Origin: Rhodospirillaceae bacterium
GTDB taxonomy: Bacteria > Pseudomonadota > Alphaproteobacteria > Rhodospirillales > Rhodospirillaceae
Assembly (NCBI GenBank): GCA_040219235.1
Contig: JAVJSV010000012.1
Span: 62,001-126,000, forward strand
Direction: 5' to 3'
Length of the DNA stretch: 64,000 bases
Positions 45,743 through 55,132 of the stretch are shown here, piece after piece. A program made the position numbers and the translations under genes. The notes below the pieces were generated by a model. That model made no database searches. It was given only the letters and a program-made list of their open reading frames with translations, and was not told the origin of the DNA. Positions within the stretch are counted from its first letter, which is position 1; each line of letters opens with the position of its first letter.

Positions 45743-47035
45743 GTGGCGGACGCTCCACTGATTCGTTTTCTTAAGAGTTCTGCATCCGTTTATGCAGTTA
45801 TAGCTTTTGTTGCGTTCTCCGCAGGCCTTTTGATTGCAGCGCTTTTTTTTCCGACACGTGTTGAACGTGTTGAGGTGGTCCGCGAAATTCCAGTGCCCGT
45901 TCCACCTGTTGTAGATCCGACGACGCAGATGGTTTCATATGTGCCGGTAAACCCTCAAGATTTGCCAGGATGGAGGGATGATCAACTCAGTCAATCTCTA
46001 CCGTCCCTCAAAAACGCCTGTGTGAGTTTTCAAAGTAGAGATGATTTAGAGACGGTCGGTCCCAATGGTTTAGGGGGAACAGTCACGGATTGGCGCGCGC
46101 CTTGCGCCGCCATATCTCTGGTCGCTCCCGGTGATGACGATGGTGTTCGTGCTGTTTTGCGCGATCTTTTTGTGCCGTATGCTGTGACTCCCTCTGACAA
46201 CGAAACCGGAAAATTTACCGGCTATTATGAAGCCTCCTTAAGAGGTTCATACACACGTACCCAGAAATTCTCAGTACCACTTTATGCCCCGCCAAAAGAT
46301 TTGGTTGAGGTTGATGCCCGCGCCTTCGGTCTCTCATCGGATGTTTCATCAATCATCGGTCGTGTAGACTCTCAGAAGCTTGTTCCTTACGACCCCCGCC
46401 GCGCCATAGAACAAGACCGTGATTTTGTGAACAGAGCTGAGGTCTTGGTCTGGGTCGATGATCTGGTCGATGCTCATCTGCTTCACATTCAGGGATCAGG
46501 ACGTGTGTATTTCCCTGATGGTACAGAACGCCGCATCGGTTATGCGGGAAACAATGGACAGAAATTTCGCGGCATTGGTGGGATATTGCTCAGTGCTGGT
46601 GTGTTGGGCCGTGGACAAGGGTCCATGCCCTCCGTGGCGGAGTGGCTGCGTGAAAACCCTAAAGCCGGACGTACCTATATGGAAGAAAACCCGCGGTACA
46701 TTTTTTTTCGTTGGATAGACGGTCCAGGGCCGATTGGGGCTCTCGGTGTCCCGTTAGAGCCAAAACGCAGTCTTGCCATCGATCCCCGGTATATACCCTA
46801 TGGTGCACCTTTGTGGCTGGATGTCGATGATCCGGATGGTGAATCCTTGGATGGTTTGGTCGTTGCGCTTGATACAGGTTCAGCCATTAGAGGCCCCATT
46901 CGCGGCGATTATTTTTGGGGTGCGGGCGATGCAGCCTTTGCAAAGGCCGGGCGCATGAATTCCCAAGGGCGCTATTACCTTTTTTTACCGCGAAGTGTCC
47001 CTCCACCCTCACAGATTCCTGAAAAACCGTTATAG
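45743..47035 (+). CDS. mltA: MltA-type membrane-bound lytic transglycosylase
   Basis: 430 aa. One N-terminal hydrophobic segment (SVYAVIAFVAFSAGLLIAALFF) anchors it. The MltA domain has GKFTGYYEASLRGS, the family signature, and LVWVDDLVDAHLLHIQGSGRVYFPDG. The 3D domain follows (LAIDPRYIPYGAPLWLD; VVALDTGSAIRGPIRGDYFWGAGDAA) and supplies the catalytic aspartates. It cleaves peptidoglycan glycan strands. GTG start; 12 bp after the Tim44-like stop. Confidence 0.94.
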   Translation: MADAPLIRFLKSSASVYAVIAFVAFSAGLLIAALFFPTRVERVEVVREIPVPVPPVVDPTTQMVSYVPVNPQDLPGWRDDQLSQSLPSLKNACVSFQSRDDLETVGPNGLGGTVTDWRAPCAAISLVAPGDDDGVRAVLRDLFVPYAVTPSDNETGKFTGYYEASLRGSYTRTQKFSVPLYAPPKDLVEVDARAFGLSSDVSSIIGRVDSQKLVPYDPRRAIEQDRDFVNRAEVLVWVDDLVDAHLLHIQGSGRVYFPDGTERRIGYAGNNGQKFRGIGGILLSAGVLGRGQGSMPSVAEWLRENPKAGRTYMEENPRYIFFRWIDGPGPIGALGVPLEPKRSLAIDPRYIPYGAPLWLDVDDPDGESLDGLVVALDTGSAIRGPIRGDYFWGAGDAAFAKAGRMNSQGRYYLFLPRSVPPPSQIPEKPL

Positions 47036-47106
47036 TGCACGCAGATAGGATAGCAGTGAGAGACTGAGATTTCGCCCAACAGTGATATTTCAGGGGTCGA
47101 GGGGAT

Positions 47107-47649
47107 ATGGCCGGGAAACCAGAAAATAAGCGCCGAGACCGAGCCTTATACGGGCGCTTGATGGAATCTTATCAAGCGGACCGCATCAGTATTTTTATCG
47201 ACTTTGACCGTCTAAATACCCCGCGCAGTCCTGTGTTTAGCCCATGGGAAAATGTTGCGCCCTTACTGATCCTGTTGTTGTTATCCATGGCCGTGATGCT
47301 GCTGATCGACTTGCTGGTCGGAACGCTGGCCATGTTACTCGGCGTTTTGACGTACTTGTTTCTGGTGCGGCCCTGGGTCTCTCAACGGGTCTATCGTCGC
47401 GCCATCGATGCGGCGACAGATAATCTTCACAATTGGAATATTTTGTGGAAGTTGGGTGGCCTGGTTCTAACTTTAAACTATATGTCGAAAACCCGCTGTG
47501 TCTCGCCAGATGGCGATTGGCGCGCCTTTGTGACCCGCTATCTTCCGGAGATGGACGTCGAAGGTGTTGAAGCCTACGCCGAATTTAAGGACCCTCCGAC
47601 CGAGGGGTCGCTTAAAGGTGTTATTCGCGAAGATAACATTGATATGTAA
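47107..47649 (+). CDS. Membrane protein of unknown function
   Basis: 180 aa. Two hydrophobic helices lie at about 50-70 (VAPLLILLLLSMAVMLLIDLLVG) and 72-85 (TLAMLLGVLTYLFLV), between a basic N-terminus and a soluble C-terminal half (DRISIFIDFDRLNTPRSP precedes the helices). I do not recognise the family. It is located between mltA and the Smr gene, all rightward with short gaps, so it is probably in the same operon. Confidence 0.72.
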   Translation: MAGKPENKRRDRALYGRLMESYQADRISIFIDFDRLNTPRSPVFSPWENVAPLLILLLLSMAVMLLIDLLVGTLAMLLGVLTYLFLVRPWVSQRVYRRAIDAATDNLHNWNILWKLGGLVLTLNYMSKTRCVSPDGDWRAFVTRYLPEMDVEGVEAYAEFKDPPTEGSLKGVIREDNIDM

Positions 47650-47696
47650 AGGGTACGTTTGGCACTTCATCAGATTTGAAGAGTAACGGATTACGC

Positions 47697-48338
47697 GTGT
47701 CCCGATTTAAAAAAAACAGATTACTAACCCAATCGGAATCAAACCTCTGGTCAAAAGCCATGTCCAAAGTGTCGCCGGTTAAGCGCCGCCAGGACTTGGT
47801 GTCTTTTGAGTATGATGGTGATCATGCAATCCTCTCAAAAGAAACCTTAACATCTACTTTTCTCGTCAGCAGCAGTGCCACGCCACGCGAACTGCGGGTC
47901 GTTAAAACTGACCGCGACGACACTAAAACCAACGCGACACACCCTACAAAACCCACCAATCCTGCTCATTCTATTCAGACGCTTGAAATTGGCCAAGTAG
48001 GCGGCACAGATCGCCGCACGGCCGATAAACTTAAAAAAGGCCGTATGGATATCGATGCACGTCTGGACCTTCATGGCAGTACTTTGGCGCAAGCACATTC
48101 ACGTTTGTATGGATTTATCACGTCTGTTCAAGCCTCAGGCGCGCGGTGCGTTTTGGTCGTGACCGGAAAAGGGCGGTCCACTTTAGGAGAAATCGGTAAA
48201 CTCAAAGCTGCGGTTCCGCGCTGGCTCAACGAGCCTGCTTTTCGGCCTTACGTCTTGTCGCTAACGTACGCCCAACAAAAAGACGGCGGAGATGGGGCCC
48301 TGTATATTTTGCTTCGTAAAAAAGGGAACTTGCGGTGA
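47697..48338 (+). CDS. Smr-domain protein
   Basis: About 213 aa. The N-terminal part is disordered and Lys/Thr-rich. The C-terminal Smr domain (about 125-210) has LDLHGSTLAQAHSRLYGFI and VLVVTGKGRSTLGEIGKLKAAVPRWL, including the DLHG and TGKG motifs. Smr domains are nicking endonucleases or RNA-binding modules. The start is uncertain: GTG at 47697 has an ACGGA ribosome site, while TTG at 47676 would add 7 residues. It overlaps the XRE gene by 4 bp. Confidence 0.86.
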   Translation: MSRFKKNRLLTQSESNLWSKAMSKVSPVKRRQDLVSFEYDGDHAILSKETLTSTFLVSSSATPRELRVVKTDRDDTKTNATHPTKPTNPAHSIQTLEIGQVGGTDRRTADKLKKGRMDIDARLDLHGSTLAQAHSRLYGFITSVQASGARCVLVVTGKGRSTLGEIGKLKAAVPRWLNEPAFRPYVLSLTYAQQKDGGDGALYILLRKKGNLR

Positions 48339-48700
48339 CACCTTTTGGCGCCCGTTTACGCAAGCTGCGTGCAGACCGAGGCATGACACAGAAAACACTG
48401 GCCGACCGGCTCAACGTTTCCCCAGCCTATCTGTCTGCCCTAGAGCATGGCCGTCGCGGGCGTCCAGGACCCGGGTTGGTGATGGAAATCTGCGGTCATT
48501 TGGATTTGATTTGGGATCAGGCAGAAGATCTCAAGCGGTTGGCAGAACAATCTCATCCGAAAGTCACCCTCGATACCGGAGGGCTTTCGCCACGGGCAAC
48601 GGAGTTGGCCAATCTGATGCGGCGACGCCTTCCAGACCTTTCAGACTCTGATCTTGAGCAGCTTATTACCGTGCTGAAAGGCATGGAGGAAAGTCGATAG
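48335..48700 (+). CDS. XRE-family helix-turn-helix regulator
   Basis: 121 aa. The HTH spans about 5-60: LRKLRADRGMTQKTLADRLNVSPAYLSALEHGRRGRP, a canonical Cro/CI pattern. The C-terminal 60 residues are helical, with LANLMRRRLPDLSDSDLEQLITVL. GTG start in a 4-bp overlap with the Smr gene. The target is unknown; it probably binds DNA as a dimer. Confidence 0.88.
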   Translation: MTPFGARLRKLRADRGMTQKTLADRLNVSPAYLSALEHGRRGRPGPGLVMEICGHLDLIWDQAEDLKRLAEQSHPKVTLDTGGLSPRATELANLMRRRLPDLSDSDLEQLITVLKGMEESR

Positions 48701-48882
48701 AACTAGCTAATCGGGAAACTCGAAATTTTTCATTTCTTCCTAACTGTTTGACCTGTTCTTTTGACCTGTGTTTTTGACAAACGTCAAAGCGGAATCCGGG
48801 TGTTTTTCGGTATCTAAGTACCCAGTAATAAGAATTGTTCGCAAAAAATAACTGGACGATCTGCGGACTCTATGGTTAAGAC

Positions 48883-48897
48883 TGAAAATCATTCTCA
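48883..48897. promoter_or_regulatory. Probable Fur/Mur box before feoA
   Basis: TGAAAATCATTCTCA matches the 7-1-7 Fur consensus TGATAATNATTATCA at 12 of 14 defined positions. It lies 46 bp before the feoA ATG, where an iron repressor would be expected. The 48701-48882 stretch is otherwise featureless and AT-rich. Confidence 0.6.
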
Positions 48898-48942
48898 ATA
48901 AAAATAGAACCTTTCACCTGAATTGAACCTTTGAACCGAGAA

Positions 48943-49242
48943 ATGACACAAAACCCGGCCCAAAACCCGACCCTCACGCTCGATCACCTTCAGATTGGAC
49001 GGCCTGGGCGTATTGCAAAAATCGGCGCGCCATGCGGGACAGAGAGTGATCCGCATTTGGAAGATTTGCTTCTGAGTCTGGGCTTTGAAGAGGGGGCTAT
49101 GATCGAAATGCGACATCAAGGCGCGTTTGGGGGTCCTTTAGCGGTGTGTGTCGATGGCCGTATGCTGGCCATTCGCCCTGCTGATGCCAGCTATATTCTG
49201 GTTGAGCCTGCAGTGTCTCCTGCCTCAAAAGAGGCTCTCTAA
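48943..49242 (+). CDS. feoA: FeoA-domain protein
   Basis: About 99 aa SH3-like protein that assists FeoB in ferrous iron uptake. Core features are LGFEEGAMIEMRHQGAFGGPLAVCVDGRMLAIRPADASYILVE, typical of FeoA. The ATG at 48943 is preferred to the TTG at 48931. It sits 3 bp before feoB, so the two form an operon behind the Fur-like box. Confidence 0.92.
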   Translation: MTQNPAQNPTLTLDHLQIGRPGRIAKIGAPCGTESDPHLEDLLLSLGFEEGAMIEMRHQGAFGGPLAVCVDGRMLAIRPADASYILVEPAVSPASKEAL

Positions 49243-49245
49243 AAT

Positions 49246-51111
49246 ATGGAAGATACTTTGCGTCTTGCGCTTGTCGGCAACCCGAACAGCGGCAAGAGTT
49301 CCCTGTTCAACGCGTTAACCGGTAGCCGGCAAAAAGTTGGAAACTATCCAGGCGTAACCGTTGAGCGTCGGGCCGGATTGCTTACAGCGCCGGATGGCCG
49401 TTCAATCGAGATTGTCGATCTCCCGGGCACTTATAGCCTGACGCCAAATAGTCCGGACGAAGTTGTCACCCACGATGCGTTGATGGGGACCAGTCAGATT
49501 GAACACGCGCCAGAGGCTGTGGTGTGTGTTGTCGATGCCACCAATCTTAGGCTTCACGTCCGCTTCGTGCTTGAACTCAAACGCCTTGGTATCCCGATTG
49601 TCATTGCTCTGAATATGATGGATTTGGCGGCGCGTGATGGCATCGAGATTGATCCAGGGCTTCTCTCCAAAGCGCTCGGCCTGCCGGTTATTCCAACCGT
49701 TGCAGTGCGGCGCTCAGGCGTGAAAGACCTTGTTGAGTCGTTAAACGCCGAGGCATGGAAAAAATTATGGACGGCTTATCCAAAGCCAGTGCGGGCAACA
49801 GATGCGCCGCCATCGGTGCGTAGTTTGCAAAAAGAAGCACGCCGCATTGCGTCTATTGCAACCGTTAAAGAAGGCGTCGAAAACGTTTTAACGCGCCGCA
49901 CGGATGCAGTTGTGCTTCATCCGGTCATCGGCCCCGTGATTTTATTGAGCGTTCTGTTTGTGATGTTCCAGGCTGTTTTTGCCTGGGCAGAACAACCGAT
50001 GGAATGGATCGACGCTGCTGTGGTTGGCCTGCAGCAAATTGTGTTGCAGTCCTTGCCGGATGGTTTGTTCAGAAGTCTTGTCGTTGATGGTATTCTGGCC
50101 GGTGTGGGCAGTGTGGTTATCTTCTTGCCGCAAATTCTGATTCTATTTGCCTTTATTATCGTTTTAGAAGCCTCCGGTTACATGGCGCGCGCTGCCTTCT
50201 TGATGGATCGTCTGATGACTTTGGCGGGCCTCAATGGTCGCGCTTTTATTCCGTTGTTGTCCAGTTTCGCTTGCGCCATTCCTGGCATAATGGCGGCCCG
50301 CACGATTGATAACCCACGTGATCGACTGACGACGATTATGGTCGCCCCGTTGATGACGTGCGCGGCCCGATTACCCGTTTACACGCTTATCATTGCGGCT
50401 TTTATTCCGAACACCACAGTGTTTGGCGGCGTTGGTCTCCAAGGCTTGGTTATGTTTGGGTTATATCTGGCCGGCATCGTCAGCGCGCTTGTTGTTGCTG
50501 GTGTATTGAAAAGAACCCTGACCAAAGGCGCACCACCACGGCTTCTATTAGAGTTGCCCAAATACCAAGTGCCCCATATCCGCGATCTCTTTATTGGCCT
50601 GGTTGAGCGGGCAAGATTGTTTTTGCGCCGCGCCGGAACCATTATTTTGTTCAGCATGATTTTGTTGTGGGGTCTGGCGTCATTTCCGGCCCCGCCCCCA
50701 AATGCAACAGAGCCCGATATCTTTTATAGCGCGGCGGGAAAAGTCGGTCGCGCGTTGGAAGTTGTGTTTGCGCCGATCGGATTTAACTGGGAAATCTCGG
50801 TGGCTTTGGTCCCTGGAATGGCGGCCCGCGAAGTTGCGGTTGGCGCTTTGGGCACCGTGTACTCGCTGAGCGGTTCCGAAGATGCCGTCGCGTCTAGCCT
50901 TGCGACGGTTTTACAATCAGCCTGGTCGCTGCCAACCGCCTTGGCGTTTCTGGCGTGGTATGTGTTTGCGCCTCAGTGCCTATCGACGCTGGCGGTCGCT
51001 CGGCGCGAGACCAACTCCTGGGGCTGGACTGTGTTTATGTTTGGCTATCTGTTTACGCTGGCTTATGTAGCGGCCGGGGCCACCTATTGGATTTCGCGCG
51101 CGTTGATTTAA
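49246..51111 (+). CDS. feoB: Ferrous iron transporter FeoB
   Basis: 621 aa. The N-terminal G domain has GNPNSGKSSLFNALTG (11-26, G1), a GNYPGVTVE switch region, DLPGTYSL (G3) and NMMD (G4). The membrane part contains the two Gate motifs: LSSFACAIPGIMAAR and LMTCAARLPVYTLII. MARAAFLMDRLM and VPGMAAREVAVGALGTVYSL are further family signatures. No feoC is visible. Fe(II) uptake under low iron is the expected role. Confidence 0.97.
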   Translation: MEDTLRLALVGNPNSGKSSLFNALTGSRQKVGNYPGVTVERRAGLLTAPDGRSIEIVDLPGTYSLTPNSPDEVVTHDALMGTSQIEHAPEAVVCVVDATNLRLHVRFVLELKRLGIPIVIALNMMDLAARDGIEIDPGLLSKALGLPVIPTVAVRRSGVKDLVESLNAEAWKKLWTAYPKPVRATDAPPSVRSLQKEARRIASIATVKEGVENVLTRRTDAVVLHPVIGPVILLSVLFVMFQAVFAWAEQPMEWIDAAVVGLQQIVLQSLPDGLFRSLVVDGILAGVGSVVIFLPQILILFAFIIVLEASGYMARAAFLMDRLMTLAGLNGRAFIPLLSSFACAIPGIMAARTIDNPRDRLTTIMVAPLMTCAARLPVYTLIIAAFIPNTTVFGGVGLQGLVMFGLYLAGIVSALVVAGVLKRTLTKGAPPRLLLELPKYQVPHIRDLFIGLVERARLFLRRAGTIILFSMILLWGLASFPAPPPNATEPDIFYSAAGKVGRALEVVFAPIGFNWEISVALVPGMAAREVAVGALGTVYSLSGSEDAVASSLATVLQSAWSLPTALAFLAWYVFAPQCLSTLAVARRETNSWGWTVFMFGYLFTLAYVAAGATYWISRALI

Positions 51112-51159
51112 GCCGTAAGATCCTGACCATCAATCGCCCGTGCTATAACAAACTTCGTT

Positions 51160-52470
51160 CTACAAAATAAACTTGCTGAGATCGCCCTTTTTGGCCAGAT
51201 CACCGACCTGAGATTTTACCAGATCAGCGGTGATGGCAATGGTCTCGCCGCCGCGGTCTGTTGCCGTAAAGCTGATCTCTTCCAGAAGTTTTTCCAGCAC
51301 CGTATGCAAGCGCCTGGCCCCAATATTCTCAACGTTCTGATTGATCTCTGCGGCCAGTTCCGCAATCGCATCAATCGCCGCGTCTTCGAATTCAAGTGTG
51401 ACGTCTTCGGTGCTCATCAGCGCTTTGTATTGTTTGATCAGGCTTGCTTCTGTTTCCGTCAGAATACGGACGAAGTCCCCTTTGGTCAGGGCCTTCAACT
51501 CAACCCTGATCGGCAAGCGTCCTTGAAGCTCTGGCAGCAGGTCTGAGGGTTTCGCCACATGAAATGCACCGGAAGATATAAACAGAATATGATCAGTTTT
51601 CACGGTGCCGTGTTTGGTCGCGACGGTCGTGCCTTCAATCAGGGGCAACAAGTCTCGTTGCACACCTTCCCGTGAGACATCGCCTCCACGGGCTTCGCTA
51701 TGTGCTGTGATTTTGTCGATTTCGTCCAGAAAGACGATGCCGTCGTTTTCAACACTTTCAATGGCGTCTCGGATGACGGTTTCTTCATCCAGCAATTTGT
51801 CGCTTTCCTCACGGATCAGAATGTCGTGAGAATCTTCAACGCTCATGCGTTTTTTCTTGGTGCGTCCGCCCATCATGCCGCCAAGCATATCGGTTATGTT
51901 GAGCATGCCCATTTGCGCGCCGGGCATGCCAGGGATCTCCATAGTTGGCATCCCGGCGGACCCTGTTTCGGTCAGTTCGATCTCAATTTCTTTATCGTTT
52001 AAGTCGCCGTTGCGGAGCTTGGTGCGAAAACTTTCCCGTGTTCCCGCGCTGGCAGAGTCTCCGACAAGAGCATCTAGCACCCGTTCTTCTGCTGAAAGCT
52101 CAGCCTTGGCTGTGACATTCTTTCGTAATTTTTCACGGGTCATGTGAATCGCGATTTCCAGCATGTCGCGAATGATGCTTTCCACATCGCGGCCAACATA
52201 CCCAACCTCGGTAAACTTGGTTGCTTCAACTTTGATGAAGGGCGCCTGTGCCAGCTTTGCCAGACGGCGGGCGATCTCGGTTTTGCCAACACCGGTCGGG
52301 CCGATCATCAGAATATTTTTCGGCAGCACTTCGTCTTTCAGCGCGTCTGGCAATTGCTGGCGACGCCAGCGGTTTCTCAGGGCAATCGCCACCGCGCGTT
52401 TGGCATCATTCTGGCCGATAATAAAACGATCTAATTCGGAAACGATTTCCCGTGGGGAGAATGCGGTCAT
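51160..52470 (-). CDS. hslU: HslU ATPase subunit of the HslVU protease
   Basis: 436 aa AAA+ unfoldase. It starts [34 protein letters not shown]. Walker A is [15 protein letters not shown], with the pore loop [17 protein letters not shown] and Walker [10 protein letters not shown]. The C-terminus DLSKFIL is the conserved tail that docks into HslV. It starts 6 bp after the hslV stop, so they form one operon. Confidence 0.97.
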   Translation of the reverse strand: MTAFSPREIVSELDRFIIGQNDAKRAVAIALRNRWRRQQLPDALKDEVLPKNILMIGPTGVGKTEIARRLAKLAQAPFIKVEATKFTEVGYVGRDVESIIRDMLEIAIHMTREKLRKNVTAKAELSAEERVLDALVGDSASAGTRESFRTKLRNGDLNDKEIEIELTETGSAGMPTMEIPGMPGAQMGMLNITDMLGGMMGGRTKKKRMSVEDSHDILIREESDKLLDEETVIRDAIESVENDGIVFLDEIDKITAHSEARGGDVSREGVQRDLLPLIEGTTVATKHGTVKTDHILFISSGAFHVAKPSDLLPELQGRLPIRVELKALTKGDFVRILTETEASLIKQYKALMSTEDVTLEFEDAAIDAIAELAAEINQNVENIGARRLHTVLEKLLEEISFTATDRGGETIAITADLVKSQVGDLAKKGDLSKFIL

Positions 52471-52476
52471 AACAGA

Positions 52477-53022
52477 TTAAAGACTTTCAATAACAAGGGA
52501 GTCGTTGGTGTAGACACAAATATCAGCCGCGATGCCCATAGATTTTCTGGCAATCGCTTCAGCGTCCATATCATCTAGGTCGATCAGCGCCCGTGCAGCG
52601 GACAACGCATAAGACCCGCCCGACCCAATACCGATTAAGCCATCTTCAGGTTCTAAAACGTCACCTGTTCCGGTTAACACCAATGAGGTCTCTTTATCGG
52701 CCACGGCCATCATCGCTTCCAATCGGCGCAGATAGCGATCTGTGCGCCAGTCTTTTGCAAGTTCGACGCAGGCGCGGGTCAGCTGACCTGGGTATTGATC
52801 CAGTTTGGCTTCCAGCCGTTCAAACAGAGTAAATGCATCTGCAGTAGCCCCAGCAAATCCCGCAATCACAGAGCCGTCTGATAACCGCCGCACTTTTCGG
52901 GCATTAGATTTGATCACCTGCTGTCCCAGGGTTACTTGCCCATCCCCCGCCACAATGACGGAGCCCCCCTTACGCACAGAGAGTATGGTGGTGCCGTGCC
53001 AAACGGCGGCGTCGGAAGCCAT
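52477..53022 (-). CDS. hslV: HslV peptidase subunit of the HslVU protease
   Basis: 181 aa proteasome-like threonine peptidase. The catalytic threonine is T11 in [10 protein letters not shown], exposed after removal of the short propeptide. [21 protein letters not shown] and [14 protein letters not shown] are signatures. AAAAGGA precedes the ATG at 53022. It is the first gene of the hslVU operon. Confidence 0.96.
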   Translation of the reverse strand: MASDAAVWHGTTILSVRKGGSVIVAGDGQVTLGQQVIKSNARKVRRLSDGSVIAGFAGATADAFTLFERLEAKLDQYPGQLTRACVELAKDWRTDRYLRRLEAMMAVADKETSLVLTGTGDVLEPEDGLIGIGSGGSYALSAARALIDLDDMDAEAIARKSMGIAADICVYTNDSLVIESL

Positions 53023-53140
53023 AAAGAGTCCTTTTCAGGGGCGGGAAGAAGCAGGGTAATGATTAAAAGGATGGAGGTCCGGGATCAAGACTTCAAGGGC
53101 CGGACTAAAAAGGCCAACTCAAAAAAGAAAGCCTAAAAAG

Positions 53141-53983
53141 CTAACCCGAAAGAGTCAGCATCACAGGCGCATGATCTGATGGCGGTATCCAATGTCGAAC
53201 AGCCGTCAAAACCTCAACATCATCGATCCTATCCTTTAATCCAGGAGTCACCCAGATATGATCAAGTCGTCGGCCCTTGTTGGTGGCTTCCCAGTCTGCG
53301 GCGCGGTAACTCCACCAGGTAAACACCGGATCGTCTTCGGTGGTCACTTCCCGCTGGGTATCAATCCAATTCAAAGACCGTTTCACCCGCTCAAGGGCGG
53401 CAATTTCGATTTCTGTATGGGTGATGATGTTTCTGAGTTTGGCATGATCCCAAACATCTGCAGGTAAGGGGGCAACGTTCAGGTCACCGGCCATGATCAT
53501 GGGATCGCGAAACCCGTAGTTGCCAGCAAAATGATCTGACAGGGCATCAAGGTATCTGAGTTTGTAGTCAAATTTTGGATTAACGACGCGGTCAGGAATA
53601 TCGCCACCCGCTGGAACATAAACGCAGTGAACACCAATTCCACTGGCTGCAATCCGCGCGAACACATGCCGCGCGTCGTCCCGCTCTGCCCAGGTAAATG
53701 TTTCGGTATCTGTTAGTGGTAGGCGAGAGAGAATCGCCACGCCGTTGTATCCCGGTTGGGCGGCGATCGCCTGATGGGTATAGCCGGTGGCGGCAAGGAC
53801 ATCGACTGGCACAACATCTTCCTTGGCTTTTAATTCTTGCAGGCAAATCACGTCCGGTTCCCAGCGGTCGATAACGCGAATCACCTGATCAAGCCTGCGC
53901 CGGACAGAGTTCACGTTCCAGGAAATGAGCCGCAAAGGCTGGTCGAAGTGAGGGCGTGTTGAGGGGGGCGCTGACATGGGCAA
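53141..53983 (-). CDS. xthA: Exodeoxyribonuclease III
   Basis: 280 aa AP endonuclease/3' exonuclease for DNA repair. Motifs are LISWNVNSVRRRL, VICLQELKA (metal-binding Glu), MAGDLNVAP (Asp, Asn) and SDHAPV (catalytic Asp-His at the C-terminus). It is leftward, 118 bp upstream of hslV, and may be a separate unit. No clear terminator is visible between them. Confidence 0.95.
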   Translation of the reverse strand: MPMSAPPSTRPHFDQPLRLISWNVNSVRRRLDQVIRVIDRWEPDVICLQELKAKEDVVPVDVLAATGYTHQAIAAQPGYNGVAILSRLPLTDTETFTWAERDDARHVFARIAASGIGVHCVYVPAGGDIPDRVVNPKFDYKLRYLDALSDHFAGNYGFRDPMIMAGDLNVAPLPADVWDHAKLRNIITHTEIEIAALERVKRSLNWIDTQREVTTEDDPVFTWWSYRAADWEATNKGRRLDHIWVTPGLKDRIDDVEVLTAVRHWIPPSDHAPVMLTLSG

Positions 53984-54098
53984 CTGTATAAACGCTTTTA
54001 TGCACTTGCCACGACAGCTTTAGAAGCTATCGGTAAAGATAGAGGCGCAGGACAGATCGGACGTTTTTCGGCGGAAACGTTGTCGGGTGAGCCACGTC

Positions 54099-54222
54099 AA
54101 AAAAGTAGCGCCCGACGTTGGGGGGACATCGGGCGCTGTCTTCTTCTGCTGGGCCGGTAGGGGAAACCGGGACACCAGCTCGTTGCCAACCCCTTGATTA
54201 AACAATGGGGTGCAACGCTCAT
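54099..54222 (-). ncRNA. Predicted small RNA with three hairpins and intrinsic terminator
   Basis: On the minus strand. Hairpin 1: CGTTGC-ACCCC pairs with GGGGT-GCAACG (54217-54181, 2-base bulge). Hairpin 2: GCTGG/CCAGC plus CCGGT/ACCGG (54179-54148), loop TTCCCCT. Hairpin 3: a perfect 9-bp stem AGCGCCCGA/TCGGGCGCT (54137-54107) with a C-rich loop, followed by ACTTTTTT (T run 54104-54099), a standard terminator. A promoter fits upstream, giving about 124 nt. No ORF fills this gap. C-rich loops opposite Shine-Dalgarno-like sequence resemble alphaproteobacterial trans-acting sRNAs. It does not look like 6S, tmRNA, SRP or RNase P RNA. The rest of 53984-54402 shows no gene. Confidence 0.7.
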
Positions 54223-54227
54223 GGGAG

Positions 54228-54257
54228 ATATTTTGGGTCGTGCCGCGATAATTTCAA
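54228..54257 (-). promoter_or_regulatory. Likely promoter of the small RNA
   Basis: -35 TTGAAA (54257-54252), an 18-bp spacer and -10 AAATAT (54233-54228). It would start transcription near 54221, just before hairpin 1. Confidence 0.45.
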
Positions 54258-54319
54258 TAGGAGTTCACCGCATATCAGCTATGCAAAATACACGCGGAAC
54301 GGTTGTGAAGCATAAAATT

Positions 54320-54335
54320 GCCCTTTTTACAGGGC
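54320..54335 (-). terminator. Short terminator after lolA
   Basis: GCCCT/AGGGC hairpin (54335-54331 with 54324-54320) with loop GTAAAA, followed on the minus strand by AATTTTATG. It lies about 70 bp past the lolA stop and separates lolA from the small RNA. Confidence 0.55.
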
Positions 54336-54402
54336 GTTAGAACCTGTTTGTCTCTCAATGGATGCCGGAAAAATTGTTGCGAAAGACTTCGATTTTTAGA
54401 TT

Positions 54403-55038
54403 TTAACGATTTTTGTCGTCAAAAACGTCGGCATTTTCATAGCGAAAGAGGTTCGAGTCGAAATCGATACCGGTTTTTGTCTCAAACAAGGTCACCGTGA
54501 TTTCCTGACTTTGGGTGTCTTTCACCCGCCATTGCCGCAACTCAAAAGGCCCATCGGAAAACACAAACGTAAGATCACCCGCAGAGGGGTCATCGGCGCG
54601 GGTAGCAGTAATTTCAATAACACCGGGTTGGCGCAGGATGTCTTTGACGATCACATCATCGTCCGTAAACGACCAGTCCGGCTCCAATAGAAAACCGGCA
54701 GGGGTGTCATCGATATCCAGGTAGCTGGGCTCGCCAAGCTCCAGGTCCACATAAATCACATAGCTGCCATCGGCGACGATCAAAATGGGTGTGGGTGGAT
54801 CATAGGACAGACGCATTTTACCGGGCCGGTCCACATACAAGTCACCCTCGGCCACGCCGCCGCGGCCATCAATCTGCAAAAACCGGGCTTGCAGCGTATC
54901 AATTTTATTCAAATAGGCTGAGGCCCGCGCCAGCAACGCGGCATCGTCTTCAACTTCATTGGCAGATGAAGTTGATCCGATGACAAGCAGACTGGCTGCA
55001 ATAAAGACCGACGACAATATTCTCATGAGCATTATCAT
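54403..55038 (-). CDS. lolA: Outer-membrane lipoprotein carrier protein LolA-like
   Basis: 211 aa periplasmic carrier of lipoproteins. Its signal peptide ends near TSSANE. The mature protein has RASAYLNKIDTLQARFLQIDGRGGVAEGDLYVDRPGKMRLSYDPPTPILIVADGSYVIYVD, the LolA domain with the conserved F..R.D...G and P..R..Y pattern. It follows ftsK in the same direction by about 95 bp, the common alphaproteobacterial order. Several ATGs lie at the start (55038, 55032, 55026). Confidence 0.92.
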   Translation of the reverse strand: MIMLMRILSSVFIAASLLVIGSTSSANEVEDDAALLARASAYLNKIDTLQARFLQIDGRGGVAEGDLYVDRPGKMRLSYDPPTPILIVADGSYVIYVDLELGEPSYLDIDDTPAGFLLEPDWSFTDDDVIVKDILRQPGVIEITATRADDPSAGDLTFVFSDGPFELRQWRVKDTQSQEITVTLFETKTGIDFDSNLFRYENADVFDDKNR

Positions 55039-55069
55039 GACGACAGCTTATGGCTGGATTGAGGCACGC

Positions 55070-55110
55070 GCGCAAGGCGCGAAGAAGGCAGGGGCGCAAG
55101 GCGCGAAGAA
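55070..55110. repeat. 17-bp direct repeat between ftsK and lolA
   Basis: GCGCAAGGCGCGAAGAA at 55070-55086 and again at 55094-55110, a 24-bp period. It sits in the gap between the ftsK stop and the lolA start and codes for nothing I can see. Confidence 0.85.
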
Positions 55111-55132
55111 AGCGCCCAGCGTAGCTTAAGAT

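Noticed and set aside
54099-54222. 6S, SRP, tmRNA or RNase P RNA identity for the small RNA
   Set aside because: Three independent hairpins with a terminator do not match the long bulged rod of 6S or the conserved cores of the other RNAs.
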